Shown in pieces: positions 55,350-63,802 of a DNA stretch of 64,000 bases. The notes beneath the pieces were generated by a model. The model was not told where the DNA came from. It made no database searches and saw only the letters and a list, made by a program, of their open reading frames with translations. Made by a program: the position numbers and the translations under genes. Within the stretch, counting starts at the first letter, position 1, and each line of letters starts with the position of its first letter. This stretch comes from JBBROS01 sp965217935 (GTDB taxonomy: Bacteria; Pseudomonadota; Alphaproteobacteria; Acetobacterales; Acetobacteraceae), in the NCBI GenBank assembly GCA_965217935.1, contig OZ244581.1, positions 2,542,001 through 2,606,000 of the forward strand, read 5' to 3'.

Positions 55350-56656
55350 TGGGCGTCGCCGAGATCTCCATCCTGCTCGTCGCCGTCCTGTTCACCGCAC
55401 TCGCCTGCGGCCTTTGGGTGTCGCTGGCGCTCACGCTCACCGCGCTGGCCGCGCTGCTCACCCGCCCTGCGCTGCCCGACGCCAAGATCCTCGCCACGAC
55501 CTTCTGGTCCGCCTCCACCTCGTGGGACCTCACCGCGCTGCCGATGTTCATCTGGATGGGGGAGATCCTGTTCCGCTCGCGGCTGTCCGAGGATTTGTTC
55601 GCGGGCCTCGCGCCGTTGATGCGGCGGCTTCCCGGGCGGCTGGTCCACGTCAACATCGTCGGCTGCGCCCTCTTCGCCGCCATCTCCGGCTCATCGGCCG
55701 CCACCACCCAGACCGTCGGCAAGATCTCGCTGCCCGAGTTACGGCGCCGCGGCTACGGCCAGAGCATCGCCGTGGGATCACTGGCCGGAGCCGGCACCTT
55801 GGGCCTGCTAATCCCGCCATCCATCATCCTCATCGTCTACGGCGCGGCGGTCGAGGAATCGATCGCCCGGCTGTTCATCGCCGGCGTCGTTCCCGGCATC
55901 CTGCTGGCGGTCCTGTTCATGGGCTACGTCGCCCTCGCCGCCACCCTGAAGCCGTCGCTCATGCCGCCCGCCGCCGACGTGATCGCCGAGGACAGCAGGC
56001 TCCGCTCCGTCGCCCGCATCGCCCCGGTCATCCTGCTCATCGCCGGCGTCATCGGCTCCATCTACGGCGGCCTCGCCTCGCCTACCGAGGCGGCCGTGAT
56101 CGGCGTCGTCCTTGCCCTCGTCCTTGCCCGCGCCCAGAGCGCGCTGACCTGGCAGAGCTTCCGCGAGGGCCTCATGGCCGCGACCCGGGTGTCCGCCATG
56201 ATCGCCTTCATCCTGGCGGGGGCGGCCGTGGTGACGACGGCGATGGGCTTCACCGGCCTGCCCCGCGCGCTCGCCGCCTGGATCGGCTCGCTCGGCCTCT
56301 CGCCGTTCGCGCTGCTGGCGGCGCTCACCGTGTTCTACATGGTTCTGGGCTGCTTCCTCGACGGCATCTCGATGGTGGTGCTGACCACGTCGGTGATCAT
56401 GCCGCTGGTGACGCAGGCAGGCTTCGACCTGGTGTGGTTCGGCATCTACCTCGTCATCGTGGTCGAGATGGCGCAGATCACGCCGCCGGTCGGCTTCAAC
56501 CTGTTCGTCATCCAGGGCCTGACCGGGCTGGACATCTTCCGCATCGCCGCCGCGACGGCGCCGTTCTTCGCTATTCTTTTACTGATGGCGCTGCTGCTCG
56601 CGCTGTTTCCGGGCATCGCGCTGTTTTTGCCGCGAACGATGTTCTCGGGCGGTTGA
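55349..56656 (+). CDS. TRAP transporter large permease (DctM family)
   Basis: 435 residues with about twelve membrane helices. Conserved stretches are LPMFIWMGEILFRSRLSEDL, CALFAAISGSSAATTQTVGK, GSLAGAGTLGLLIPPSIILI and ASPTEAAVIGVVLALVLA; the serines and glycines in the second pair shape the Na+ and substrate sites. It couples substrate import to the sodium gradient. ATG 55349 shares one base with the DctQ stop, so dctP, dctQ and dctM form one operon. The next gene follows after about 50 bases. Confidence 0.93.
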   Translation: MGVAEISILLVAVLFTALACGLWVSLALTLTALAALLTRPALPDAKILATTFWSASTSWDLTALPMFIWMGEILFRSRLSEDLFAGLAPLMRRLPGRLVHVNIVGCALFAAISGSSAATTQTVGKISLPELRRRGYGQSIAVGSLAGAGTLGLLIPPSIILIVYGAAVEESIARLFIAGVVPGILLAVLFMGYVALAATLKPSLMPPAADVIAEDSRLRSVARIAPVILLIAGVIGSIYGGLASPTEAAVIGVVLALVLARAQSALTWQSFREGLMAATRVSAMIAFILAGAAVVTTAMGFTGLPRALAAWIGSLGLSPFALLAALTVFYMVLGCFLDGISMVVLTTSVIMPLVTQAGFDLVWFGIYLVIVVEMAQITPPVGFNLFVIQGLTGLDIFRIAAATAPFFAILLLMALLLALFPGIALFLPRTMFSGG

Positions 56657-56705
56657 TGCCGGGGGCGCCCTGGCATGTCCGGCGCCCGCGCCGATATGCC
56701 GCCTC

Positions 56706-57323
56706 ATGCAGCAGCTTCCCGGCCTTCCCGACGGCGCGTTCGACAAGATGGACCCGGCGCCGGACCCGGCGTTCTACGCCCAGCCCCGCTTCGTCACCCA
56801 CATCGACGACGGGGCTATCGCCGCCGTCACCCAGCTCTACCGCCAGACCCTGCCCGAAGGCGGCGCCATCCTCGACCTGATGAGCAGTTGGGTCAGCCAC
56901 TTGCCGGACGACGTCGCCTACGCCCAGGTCGTCGGCCACGGCATGAACGCCGACGAACTCGCCGCCAATCCCCGCCTGTCGCGCTGGTTCGTGCAGGATC
57001 TGAACGCGGACCCGATCCTGCCCTTGCAGGCGGAGACATTCGGCGCCGCTTGCCTGTGCGTCTCCGTGCAATACCTGCAGCGCCCGGTCGAGGCGTTCCG
57101 CGAGGCCGCCCGCGTGCTCCGCCCCGGCGCGCCCTTCGTCGTCTCGTTCAGCAACCGCTGCTTCCCGACCAAGGCGGTCGCGGTCTGGCAAGCCTTGGGC
57201 GGCCCGGATCAGCAGCGCCTGGTCACGGCTTACATGCAAGCCGCCGGGTTCGGGGCGGTGCGCAAGTGGTCGCACGTGCCGCCGGGCGCGGACCCGATCT
57301 GGGTTGTCATCGGCGACCGCTAG
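56706..57323 (+). CDS. Class I SAM-dependent methyltransferase
   Basis: 205 residues. SAM motif I is degenerate (AILDLMSSWVSHLP). The later part PLQAETFGAACLCVSVQYLQ and REAARVLRPGAPFVVSFSNR is typical of the UbiE-like fold. A related family is described as methylase-like proteins of unknown function in proteobacteria. It lies just downstream of the TRAP operon; whether the link is functional is unclear. Its stop codon TAG is part of a CTAG at the R1c repeat. Confidence 0.82.
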   Translation: MQQLPGLPDGAFDKMDPAPDPAFYAQPRFVTHIDDGAIAAVTQLYRQTLPEGGAILDLMSSWVSHLPDDVAYAQVVGHGMNADELAANPRLSRWFVQDLNADPILPLQAETFGAACLCVSVQYLQRPVEAFREAARVLRPGAPFVVSFSNRCFPTKAVAVWQALGGPDQQRLVTAYMQAAGFGAVRKWSHVPPGADPIWVVIGDR

Positions 57324-57371
57324 ACTGCAATCGCCCTGACTGGAAAAGTCAGGGCGTCGATTGCCCGTCCA
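57320..57371. repeat. R1 repeat, copy c (hairpin H1 only)
   Basis: GACTGCAATCGCCCTGACT pairs with AGTCAGGGCGTCGATTGCC around GGAAA. It separates convergent genes and provides the last codons of the broken acetyltransferase. Confidence 0.75.
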
Positions 57372-57860
57372 GATCAGGGACAGCACCGGGCATGAATGCG
57401 TTAAAGTGCTTGACCATCAAGGTGACCGGGGGCCTCCCTTTCCGTTCGACAACGTCCACGGCCTGCCATCCAGTCTTCTTGTACAATCCTTGAGCATTAT
57501 TCGTGTAGAGCCAAGCGACCGGAAAGAGCGCCGAGCGTGCGGTCTCCTCCACGGCGGCAATGAGCCTGGCGGCGTAGCCACGGCCACGCGCTTCGGGCGC
57601 CACGAACACGCCGGCCAGCCACGGGGTCAACTCGGGACGTTCATCGAGATCGTCCCGCACCAGACTGGCGGTTCCCACCGGTTGACCGTCTATCAGCAGC
57701 ACGAATGCCTAGGGCGGACCGGACCGGGATGCCGACGCTGCAACCGCCTTCGTCGTGTGGTCCAGCGAATACCCGTCATCGCGCCAGAACGCGCGCCAGA
57801 GCCAACCCGCAACGATCGGGATGAGGTCTCTGGCCGGTCCGCGATCGCGACGATGGTCAT
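57349..57860 (-). pseudogene. GNAT-family acetyltransferase, frameshift plus amber codon
   Basis: ATG 57860 starts MTIVAIADRPE. Two bases appear to be inserted near 57826-57830, after which the frame carries LIPIVAGWLWRAFWRDDGYS and VAASASRSGPP, then TAG (57712-57714, probably from CAG). The same frame continues AFVLLIDGQPVGTASLVRDD and the acetyl-CoA loop VFVAPEARGRGYAARLIAAV. The C-terminal residues PDLDGQSTP are encoded by the R1 repeat. A fragment could start at an internal ATG near 57702 but would lack the first third of the fold. Confidence 0.85.
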
Positions 57861-57901
57861 GGCACGCCTCGAGCCAGTTTAGCTTGCTTGCCAGGCTAGT
57901 G

Positions 57902-59239
57902 CTACAGCCGGGTTTCAACTGAATGTCCCCGTGTTCGTTTACGCCAGTGGGCGCGCTTGGATCGCTGCTGGTGGCGTCTGCGCCAGGTTGACCACCGCAG
58001 GGCGGCATCGGGCCTGGATGGTTGCTTGAGCACGATGGCTGAGATGAGCCGCCGGACCTCTGGAACTGTGAGCGGCAACAGGTCCGCTTGGAGGCTTGCC
58101 GGGTCCGCACCCCCCGGCAGCGCCCTGTTCGGCGCTGCGGCGGACCACGGCGAGGTAGGCCAGGGCCAGCATGGACAAGGTGACGTGGCGGCGCCACCCG
58201 ACCCAGGAGCGCCTCCCAGCTTCGCTGAACCGGCATACTGGTCCAGGCCGACTTCGCCCTTGGCCTGCTCGAACAGGCTCTCAATGGACCAGCGCGTGCC
58301 CGCGACGCGCACCAGTTCGGCCAGCGCGGTGTCCTGGGGCGCATGGGTCAGGTAGAACGCGGCCTCCTCGGGATCAGCAATGCTGCGCCGGACCAGGAGC
58401 GCACAGGCAAAGCCCGGCGCCCCGCCGTTGTAAGGCAGGTGCGCCCAGTCGTATAGCCGCGGTCCCTTGGCGCCGTCGCCTGCGCTGAGTCGCTGCCACG
58501 CCGCGTCCGGCAGCCCCTCGATCCAGGTCGTGACCGGGCGCATGGCCAGGCGCTGGCCAGACGTGACCGCCAGCACGTAGCCGCGCCGGCGCCGCTCCGC
58601 CCACCGGCGGATGGCGCTGTCCGCCCCATACACGCTGTCGCCAGCGACCCAGGAGAAGGGCACGCCTGCCACGCGGGCGTGTTCCAGCATCGCCAGGCCC
58701 TGCTTGGGCTTGGTCACACGCTCCACGTCAGCCGGGATGCGCGCCTCGCGGCACCGCGCGTCGTCCCCGGCCCACTCCTTGGGCACGTAAAGCGCTCGGT
58801 CAATCAGGGCGCGGCCGTGCCGCCCTGCGTCGCCCAGGAACACGCCCACTTGCGCGGTCTCGATGCGGCCCGCGGTTCCCGTATACTGCCGCTGGACGCC
58901 AGCCGACTTCGTCCCTTTCTTCAGGAAGCCGGTCTCGTCCAGAACCAGCACCGCTCCAGGGTCGGCCAGGCGCTCCGCCACGTAGGCTTGCAAGTCGTCG
59001 CGCACCGCCTCCGCGTCCCAGCGCGCGCGGCTCAGGAACTCCTGCACCCCGTCCGGCGTCGCGTCGCCAGCCACCTCGGCCAACTGCCAGCCGTTCTTGC
59101 GCTCAACCGGAGCCAGCAGCCCGCGCAGATAAGCGCCTGCCCGACGCCGCGGCTCGGCACGCCCGAAGCGCGGCGCAATCCGCCCAGCAACCTCATCCAA
59201 ACCCGCAGCCCACCCGCAAACATCCCGTTTCGTCGTCAT
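57902..59239 (-). pseudogene. IS701-family transposase C, 24-base insert and a compensating indel
   Basis: Open from MTTKRDVCGWAAGLDEVAGR through LVLDETGFLKKGTKSAGVQR (first D), PFSWVAGDSVYGADS (second D) and TRWSIESLFEQAKGEVGLDQY. The 24-base insert at 58210-58233 follows at once and shifts the frame; the native frame reads SMLALAYLAVVRRSAEQGAA. A one-base change in the C6 run at 58110-58115 brings the frame back to DLLPLTVPEVRRLISAIV. The coding frame therefore runs to the end, but about 40 residues around the catalytic glutamate region are wrong, so activity is unlikely. Confidence 0.85.
58210..58233. repeat. 24-base transposase-associated insert, copy 3 (in IS701-C)
   Basis: Identical to the copies at 40187 and 44128. 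About five native bases are replaced. It lies at the same protein position (directly after GLDQY) as the copy in element A, although the surrounding DNA of the two elements is quite different. Confidence 0.85.
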
Positions 59240-59307
59240 TCCACCCGCCTCCGGACAGACACAACGCTCAACTACGGCTGTAGTACTAGTGCGTCAGGTT
59301 TGGACCA

Positions 59308-59787
59308 CTAGAGTTGATCGAGGACGGTTTCGGCCTTGCTGACGTCGAACTGGCCTGGCTCCTCAACGCCGAGCGAGGTGACCACCTTATCCTCGATGAT
59401 CATGGCGTAGCGCTGGCTGCGGATGCCGAGGCCGCGGGCGGTAAGGTCGAGTTCGAGGCCGAGGGTCTTGGTGAGTTGGCCCGCGCCGTCGGCGAGCATC
59501 AGGATTCGGCCCTCGACGCCTTGGTCGCGGGCCCAGGCGCTCATGACGAAGGCGTCGTTGACGGACAGGCAGGCGATCTTGTCGACGCCCCTGTCACGAA
59601 ATGCATCGAGATGTTCGAGGTAGCCCGGCAGGTGGCGGGCGCTGCAGGTAGGCGTGAAGGCGCCGGGGGTGGCGAACAGGACGACCTTGCGGCCGGCGAA
59701 CAGCTCCTCGGTGCTGAGTTCCTTGGGGCCGTCGGGCTTGGCCGCGGTGAGCCTCGTGGACGGAAAGGTGTCGCCAACCTTGATCAT
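59308..59787 (-). CDS. Peroxiredoxin of the Prx5 type
   Basis: 159 residues from MIKVGDTFPSTRL. The peroxidatic cysteine is in ATPGAFTPTCSARHLPGYLE, the typical Prx5/AhpC-TSA motif (P-x3-T-x2-C). The second half has SVNDAFVMSAWARDQGVEGR and RSQRYAMIIEDKVV. It reduces hydrogen or organic peroxides in the cytosol using glutathione or thioredoxin. An upstream TTG at 59796 would add three residues. The terminal codons lie 22 bases from the IS701-C border, so the element just missed the gene. Confidence 0.92.
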   Translation of the reverse strand: MIKVGDTFPSTRLTAAKPDGPKELSTEELFAGRKVVLFATPGAFTPTCSARHLPGYLEHLDAFRDRGVDKIACLSVNDAFVMSAWARDQGVEGRILMLADGAGQLTKTLGLELDLTARGLGIRSQRYAMIIEDKVVTSLGVEEPGQFDVSKAETVLDQL

Positions 59788-59904
59788 GCAGCGCAAGTCC
59801 TCATGAACGTGAGGGAACCGTAATCCTGAGTTCGAGAAATGTCACGTTACACTGATGCGGGCGTGCGGCTTGCCGTAGCGCTTGGATAGGCCAAGATAGG
59901 CGGC

Positions 59905-60468
59905 ATGATCGAAGTCGAAACACTGACGGGGCAGATGCTGATCGCGATGCCGGCGATGGAGGACCCGCGCTTCAGCCAGAGCGTGATTTTGGTGTGCGCG
60001 CATACCGACGAGGGGGCGATGGGGATCGTGCTCAACCGTCCGCTGGCGAAACCGAGTTTCGAGGCGTTGCTGCGGCAGCTCGACGTGGAGCCGACCCCGC
60101 CGGCGCGGCAGATCCGCCTCTGCGAAGGCGGGCCGGTCGATCATGGGCGGGGGTTCGTGCTGCATACGAGCGATTGGACCGGGGACGGAAGCTTGCAGGT
60201 GCGCGACGACCTGGCGTTGACGGCGAGCCTGGACGTGCTGCACGAGATCGCGGGCGGGCGGGGGCCGCGGGAGGGCCTGCTGGCGCTGGGCTACGCGCAG
60301 TGGGGGCCTGGGCAGCTTGACCAGGAGATGCAGGAGAACGTGTGGCTGACGGCGCCGGCGGAGCAGGCGCTGCTGTTTGACGAGGACAATGACACCAAGT
60401 GGCGCCGGGCAATGGGGATTTTGCGGGTCAACCCGTCCTGGCTTTCGGGGGCGATCGGACACGCCTGA
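59905..60468 (+). CDS. yqgE: YqgE/AlgH family protein (DUF179)
   Basis: 187 residues. Family segments are LTGQMLIAMPAMEDPRFSQS, VILVCAHTDEGAMGIVLNRP, EGGPVDHGRGFVLH and LLALGYAQWGPGQLDQEMQE. The fold is conserved through proteobacteria but its biochemical role is unsettled. It is divergent from the peroxiredoxin gene. The 3' end abuts an R2 copy. Confidence 0.9.
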   Translation: MIEVETLTGQMLIAMPAMEDPRFSQSVILVCAHTDEGAMGIVLNRPLAKPSFEALLRQLDVEPTPPARQIRLCEGGPVDHGRGFVLHTSDWTGDGSLQVRDDLALTASLDVLHEIAGGRGPREGLLALGYAQWGPGQLDQEMQENVWLTAPAEQALLFDEDNDTKWRRAMGILRVNPSWLSGAIGHA

Positions 60469-60473
60469 CTAGT

Positions 60474-60540
60474 CTTTGCCGGGCAGCCTTGCCAGCGTGC
60501 TGCCGCATTTATCCCCGACGCTGTTCCTTACCAAACGAAC
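60474..60540. repeat. R2 intergenic hairpin repeat, copy e (reverse orientation)
   Basis: CTTTGCCGGGCAGCCTTGCC, AGCGTGCTGCCGCATTTATC and CCCGACGCTG. On the minus strand it matches the other R2 copies, with the GGCAAAG tail. It lies between convergent yqgE and the HAD phosphatase gene, overlapping the last few codons of the latter. Confidence 0.75.
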
Positions 60541-61379
60541 TGCGGGATTGCGGCAACGGGCGCTAGGTTGGCCGCTCGCAGGTCGGCATCGAGTTGGTCC
60601 CGGCCTTCAGCCAGGTGGCCGCCGTGGATGCCGCCCAAGGCCCAGCAGGAGTCGACGCCGATGGCGGCGGCGCCGGCGATGTCGGTGCGCAGGGCGTCGC
60701 CCACGGCGATGACGCGGGATTTCGGCAGGGCCAGGATGTCGAGCACGGGGCCGTAGATCAGGGGGTCCGGCTTGCCGACGCTGCGGACGTCGCCGCCCAT
60801 GGTGGCGTAGCGTTGGGCGAAGGCGCCGGCGCAGAGGACGCGGACGCCGCCGCGGATGACTTCAAGGTCCGGGTTGGCGCAGATCATGGGCAGGCGGCGG
60901 CCGGCGCAGATTTGCAATGCCGGGTCGAACACGGTCGGGTCGGTTGGGTTGAGGTGGTCGTCGGGGCCGGTGTTGAGGACGCAGGTGGCATCTTCGGGGG
61001 TCTCGGCCAGCTCGAGGTCCAGGCCGGCGAGGACGTTGCGGTCACGGTCCGGGCCGAGGTGGAAGACGCGGCGGCCGAGGGCGGCGGACCAGTCGTCCGG
61101 GCGGTCGCGCAGGAGGAGGTGGGTGGCCTCGCCGGAGGTCATGACGCCGTCGTAGAGGGTTTCCTCGATGCCCATGCGGAGGAGCTGGCGGCGGACCGGG
61201 CCGGCTCGGCGGGGTGCGTTGGAGAGCATGACGACGCGCTTGCCGGCGGCGCGGAGCTGTTCGAGGCAGTCGCGGGCGCCCGGGTAGGGCTGGACGCCAT
61301 CGTGGACGACGCCCCAGAGGTCGAGGATGAAGCCGTCGTAGGCGGGGGCGAGGGTGGCAAGGCCGGGCAGGCGTTTCAT
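60528..61379 (-). CDS. HAD superfamily IIA hydrolase (TIGR01459-like)
   Basis: 283 residues. Motif I is DGFILDLWGVVHDGVQPY, motif II VVMLSNAPRRAGPV, and the C-terminal motif with VGKPDPLIYGPVLDIL and VIAVGDALRTDIAGAAAIG binds Mg2+. The combination matches a HAD-IIA subfamily common in alphaproteobacteria, presumed to be a small-molecule phosphatase. It overlaps pyrD by the four-base ATGA junction, so the two are co-transcribed. The last codons lie in the R2e repeat. Confidence 0.88.
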   Translation of the reverse strand: MKRLPGLATLAPAYDGFILDLWGVVHDGVQPYPGARDCLEQLRAAGKRVVMLSNAPRRAGPVRRQLLRMGIEETLYDGVMTSGEATHLLLRDRPDDWSAALGRRVFHLGPDRDRNVLAGLDLELAETPEDATCVLNTGPDDHLNPTDPTVFDPALQICAGRRLPMICANPDLEVIRGGVRVLCAGAFAQRYATMGGDVRSVGKPDPLIYGPVLDILALPKSRVIAVGDALRTDIAGAAAIGVDSCWALGGIHGGHLAEGRDQLDADLRAANLAPVAAIPQFVW

Positions 61380-62425
61380 GCGGCGGCGCCGATGGCTTGG
61401 GCGACGGTCCGGTATCCTTCCCGTTGCATGGCCGCGAGCAGCTCGCGTTTCATCCGGGCGAGCAGCGCGGGGCCGGCGTAGGCGAAGCTGGTGTAGAGCT
61501 GGACCAGGTGCGCCCCGGCCTGCAGCCTGGCCAGCACGTCCGCGCCGGTGGCGATGCCGCCGCAGCCGATCAGCGCTAGGCGCCCGGCGGCGAGATGGTG
61601 GGCGCGTCGCAGCATGGCGGTGCTGGGGGCGAGGAGCGGGGCGCCGGAGAGGCCGCCGGTTTCGCCGGCGTAAGGCGAGCGGAGCGTGTCCGGGCGGGCG
61701 GTGGTGGTGTTGGCGACGATGAGGCCGTCGAGCGCGTGGGCGATAGCGGCCTCGACGACGGCTTCGAGGGCGCCGTCGGGGAGATCGGGGGCGATCTTGA
61801 CCAACAGGGGGGGCCGGGTTGGCACGGCGGCCTGGACGGCGGACAGGATGGCGCGCAGGCGGCGCTCGCCTTGGAGGTCGCGCAGGCCCGGCGTGTTGGG
61901 TGAGCTGACGTTGATGACGATGTAGTCGACGTGGGGGGCGACGGCGGCGACGAGGGCGGGGTAGTCGCGTTCCGGGTCGGCGCCGTGCTTGTTGATGCCG
62001 AGGTTGGCGCCGAGGCGGACGGTGCGGCGGCGGGGCAGGGATTTCAGGCGGGCGACGTAGGCGTCGAGGCCGTCATTGTTCATGCCGTAGCGGTTGATGA
62101 CGGCGCGGTCGGGTTCGAGGCGGAAGACGCGGGGGAACGGGTTGCCGGGCTGGGGACGGGGCGTGACGCTGCCGGTCTCGATGAAGCCGAAGCCGAGGCG
62201 GGAAAGGCCGCGGACGGCGACGGCGTTCTTGTCGAAGCCGGCGGCGAGGCCGATGGGGTTGGGGAAGCGCAGGCCCAGGGCTTCGGTCATGAGCGCCGGG
62301 TCGTCGGCTTCGGTCGCGTGGCCGGCGAGGCCGAGGCGGATCGCGAGCACGGCCAGGCGATGGGCCCGTTCGGGGTCGAGTCGCCGGAGCACGGGGGGGG
62401 CGAGGGCGGCGAGGGCGGTGGTCAT
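61376..62425 (-). CDS. pyrD: Quinone-dependent dihydroorotate dehydrogenase
   Basis: 349 residues with the N-terminal membrane-associating helices of class 2 enzymes (VLRRLDPERAHRLAVLAIRL). Catalytic and FMN segments are FPNPIGLAAGFDKNAVAV, GFIETGSVTPRPQPGNPFPR, YGMNNDGLDAYVAR, YIVINVSSPNTPGLRDLQ (with the catalytic serine) and LVKIAPDLPDGALEAVVEAA. It oxidises dihydroorotate to orotate in pyrimidine synthesis, passing electrons to ubiquinone. Confidence 0.95.
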   Translation of the reverse strand: MTTALAALAPPVLRRLDPERAHRLAVLAIRLGLAGHATEADDPALMTEALGLRFPNPIGLAAGFDKNAVAVRGLSRLGFGFIETGSVTPRPQPGNPFPRVFRLEPDRAVINRYGMNNDGLDAYVARLKSLPRRRTVRLGANLGINKHGADPERDYPALVAAVAPHVDYIVINVSSPNTPGLRDLQGERRLRAILSAVQAAVPTRPPLLVKIAPDLPDGALEAVVEAAIAHALDGLIVANTTTARPDTLRSPYAGETGGLSGAPLLAPSTAMLRRAHHLAAGRLALIGCGGIATGADVLARLQAGAHLVQLYTSFAYAGPALLARMKRELLAAMQREGYRTVAQAIGAAA

Positions 62426-62489
62426 GGCCGGGTCTGTGCCTGATCGGGGGGCGGTTGAGAAGTGCGGCGCGGGGCGCTAGGCTCGCGGA

Positions 62490-62714
62490 ATGTGGAACCA
62501 GCCGTATCTTGAGACGTGTTGCCGGGCTGCCTTGCACCGGCTGGTGCTGACTGCCGATGGAGGCAGGCCCGGGGCGCTGAAGGATGGGCCGTGCCTGGAG
62601 CGGCTGACGGGGATGGGGTTCGCTGCGGTTCGGGAGGATGGGCGCTACGAGGTCACCGATGCTGGCCGGGCGCGGCATGGGAGCGAGATTTTACGGGTTG
62701 GCGCGGCGGCCTGA
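62490..62714 (+). CDS. Small conserved-looking hypothetical protein
   Basis: 74 residues (MWNQPYLETCCRAALHRLVL). The composition is mixed and the second half, LERLTGMGFAAVREDGRYEV followed by TDAGRARH, looks like the wing of a winged helix seen in short DNA-binding or MarR-like fragments. It is divergent from pyrD and lies 43 bases before the cytochrome gene. No named family is recognised; function unknown. Confidence 0.65.
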   Translation: MWNQPYLETCCRAALHRLVLTADGGRPGALKDGPCLERLTGMGFAAVREDGRYEVTDAGRARHGSEILRVGAAA

Positions 62715-62757
62715 TCGGGCGAGGGTGCTGGCCGCGACATTTCAGAAAGGCATTTTC

Positions 62758-63348
62758 ATGAGCAGCACCCTTCGTGACAGCCGTGCCGTCTATCCGGCCG
62801 GCGCTGCGGTGCAGCAACATTACACGGCGACCGCGCAGGCGCTGCACTGGATTACCGCAGTGCTGATGTTCACCATATTGCCGCTCGCCTGGGTGATGGT
62901 GAGCATGGGCGAGACCGACCCGAACCGCGGGCTGATGTTCACCCTGCACAAGTCGGTGGGGCTGACGATCCTGGCGCTGGTCGCGGTGCGGCTGCTGTGG
63001 CGGGCGCGGCACCATGCGCCGCCGTTGCGCCGGATCCCGAGATGGGAAGCGGGGGCCGCGTTCGCCTCGCATTGGCTGCTGTATCTGGTGCTGGCGGCGA
63101 TGCCGGTGAGCGGATACTTGCTCTCGGCGGCAGGAGGGCATCCGGTGTCGTATTTCGGGCTGTTCACGCTGCCGGGGCTGCCGAAGAACGAGGCGCTGGC
63201 CGAAGGGGCGGAATGGGTTCACGTGGCGGTGGGGCAATGGGCGGTCTATGCGCTCATCACGCTGCATCTAGCGGCGACGGCCTGGCACCTGGTTTCGCGG
63301 CGGGACGGGGTGCTGGAGCGGATGCTGCCGGAGCAGGACGGAATCTGA
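62758..63348 (+). CDS. Cytochrome b561 family protein
   Basis: 196 residues and four membrane helices. The histidines expected to bind two b hemes occur in ATAQALHWITAVLMFTILPL, LMFTLHKSVGLTILALVAVR and WVHVAVGQWAVYALITLHLAATAWHL. It carries electrons between the quinone pool and a periplasmic partner. The family includes superoxide:quinone oxidoreductases (CybB). ATG 62758 follows AGAAAGG. Confidence 0.88.
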   Translation: MSSTLRDSRAVYPAGAAVQQHYTATAQALHWITAVLMFTILPLAWVMVSMGETDPNRGLMFTLHKSVGLTILALVAVRLLWRARHHAPPLRRIPRWEAGAAFASHWLLYLVLAAMPVSGYLLSAAGGHPVSYFGLFTLPGLPKNEALAEGAEWVHVAVGQWAVYALITLHLAATAWHLVSRRDGVLERMLPEQDGI

Positions 63349-63353
63349 CGCGC

Positions 63354-63704
63354 TTACCGCGCGGCCTGCGGCTCCGGCATGACGTGCCGTTCCACGATGC
63401 TGGCGCGCCGGAGCGGACCTTCGAGGCGGTCCATGACTTCGGTCCAGAGACGGCGGTCGCAGCGTTCCTGCGTGCGCCTTGGGTCGGGCGCGCGGCCCCT
63501 GCGGCCGTAGAGGCGCAGGATGCGGACGTGGAGCAGTTCAATGCGACGGCGGCGGTAGAGCTGGTCGAGGCATTTGACGACGTCTTCCGCGCGGCAGGGG
63601 CCTGGCGCGGGGCGGGGGCGGGTTTGGTCGTGCCGGGCTTCGAGCACGGCGGCGGTCCAGAGCCAGGCAGCTTCGGCCGAACGAAACGGGACGGGAGCTG
63701 ACAT
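63354..63704 (-). CDS. Hypothetical protein, arginine-rich
   Basis: 116 residues from MSAPVPFRSAEAAWLWTAAV. The middle has EDVVKCLDQLYRRRRIELLH and VRILRLYGRRGRAPDPRRTQ, a strongly basic helical stretch that could touch nucleic acid. Similar short basic proteins are found next to XRE regulators in alphaproteobacteria, but I cannot name the family. It is divergent from the regulator that follows, sharing an AT-rich promoter region. Confidence 0.6.
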   Translation of the reverse strand: MSAPVPFRSAEAAWLWTAAVLEARHDQTRPRPAPGPCRAEDVVKCLDQLYRRRRIELLHVRILRLYGRRGRAPDPRRTQERCDRRLWTEVMDRLEGPLRRASIVERHVMPEPQAAR

Positions 63705-63714
63705 GAGGGTTACA

Positions 63715-63775
63715 GACCATTTTCCTATTTGGATTTTCAAAAGGAAAAACGTCGTAATTTGTTGTTGCAACGGCG
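63715..63775. promoter_or_regulatory. AT-rich divergent promoter region with inverted repeats
   Basis: TTTTCC at 63720-63725 and GGAAAA at 63743-63748 form an inverted repeat with a 17-base spacer, and GTTGCAAC at 63764-63771 is a perfect palindrome. The stretch is markedly AT-rich for this genome and separates divergent genes, so it is probably where the XRE-type regulator acts. Confidence 0.5.
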
Positions 63776-63802
63776 CGAATTCCTAGGCACTCTCCTCCTA
63801 CG

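Larger units (their letters stand above)
57900..59285 (-). mobile_element. IS701-family element C with CTAG target duplication
   Basis: TGCTACAGCCG and CGGCTGTAGTA bound the element, and CTAG flanks both sides (57896-57899 and 59286-59289). The YTAR duplication again supports IS701. It is only distantly related to elements A and B. Confidence 0.9.
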
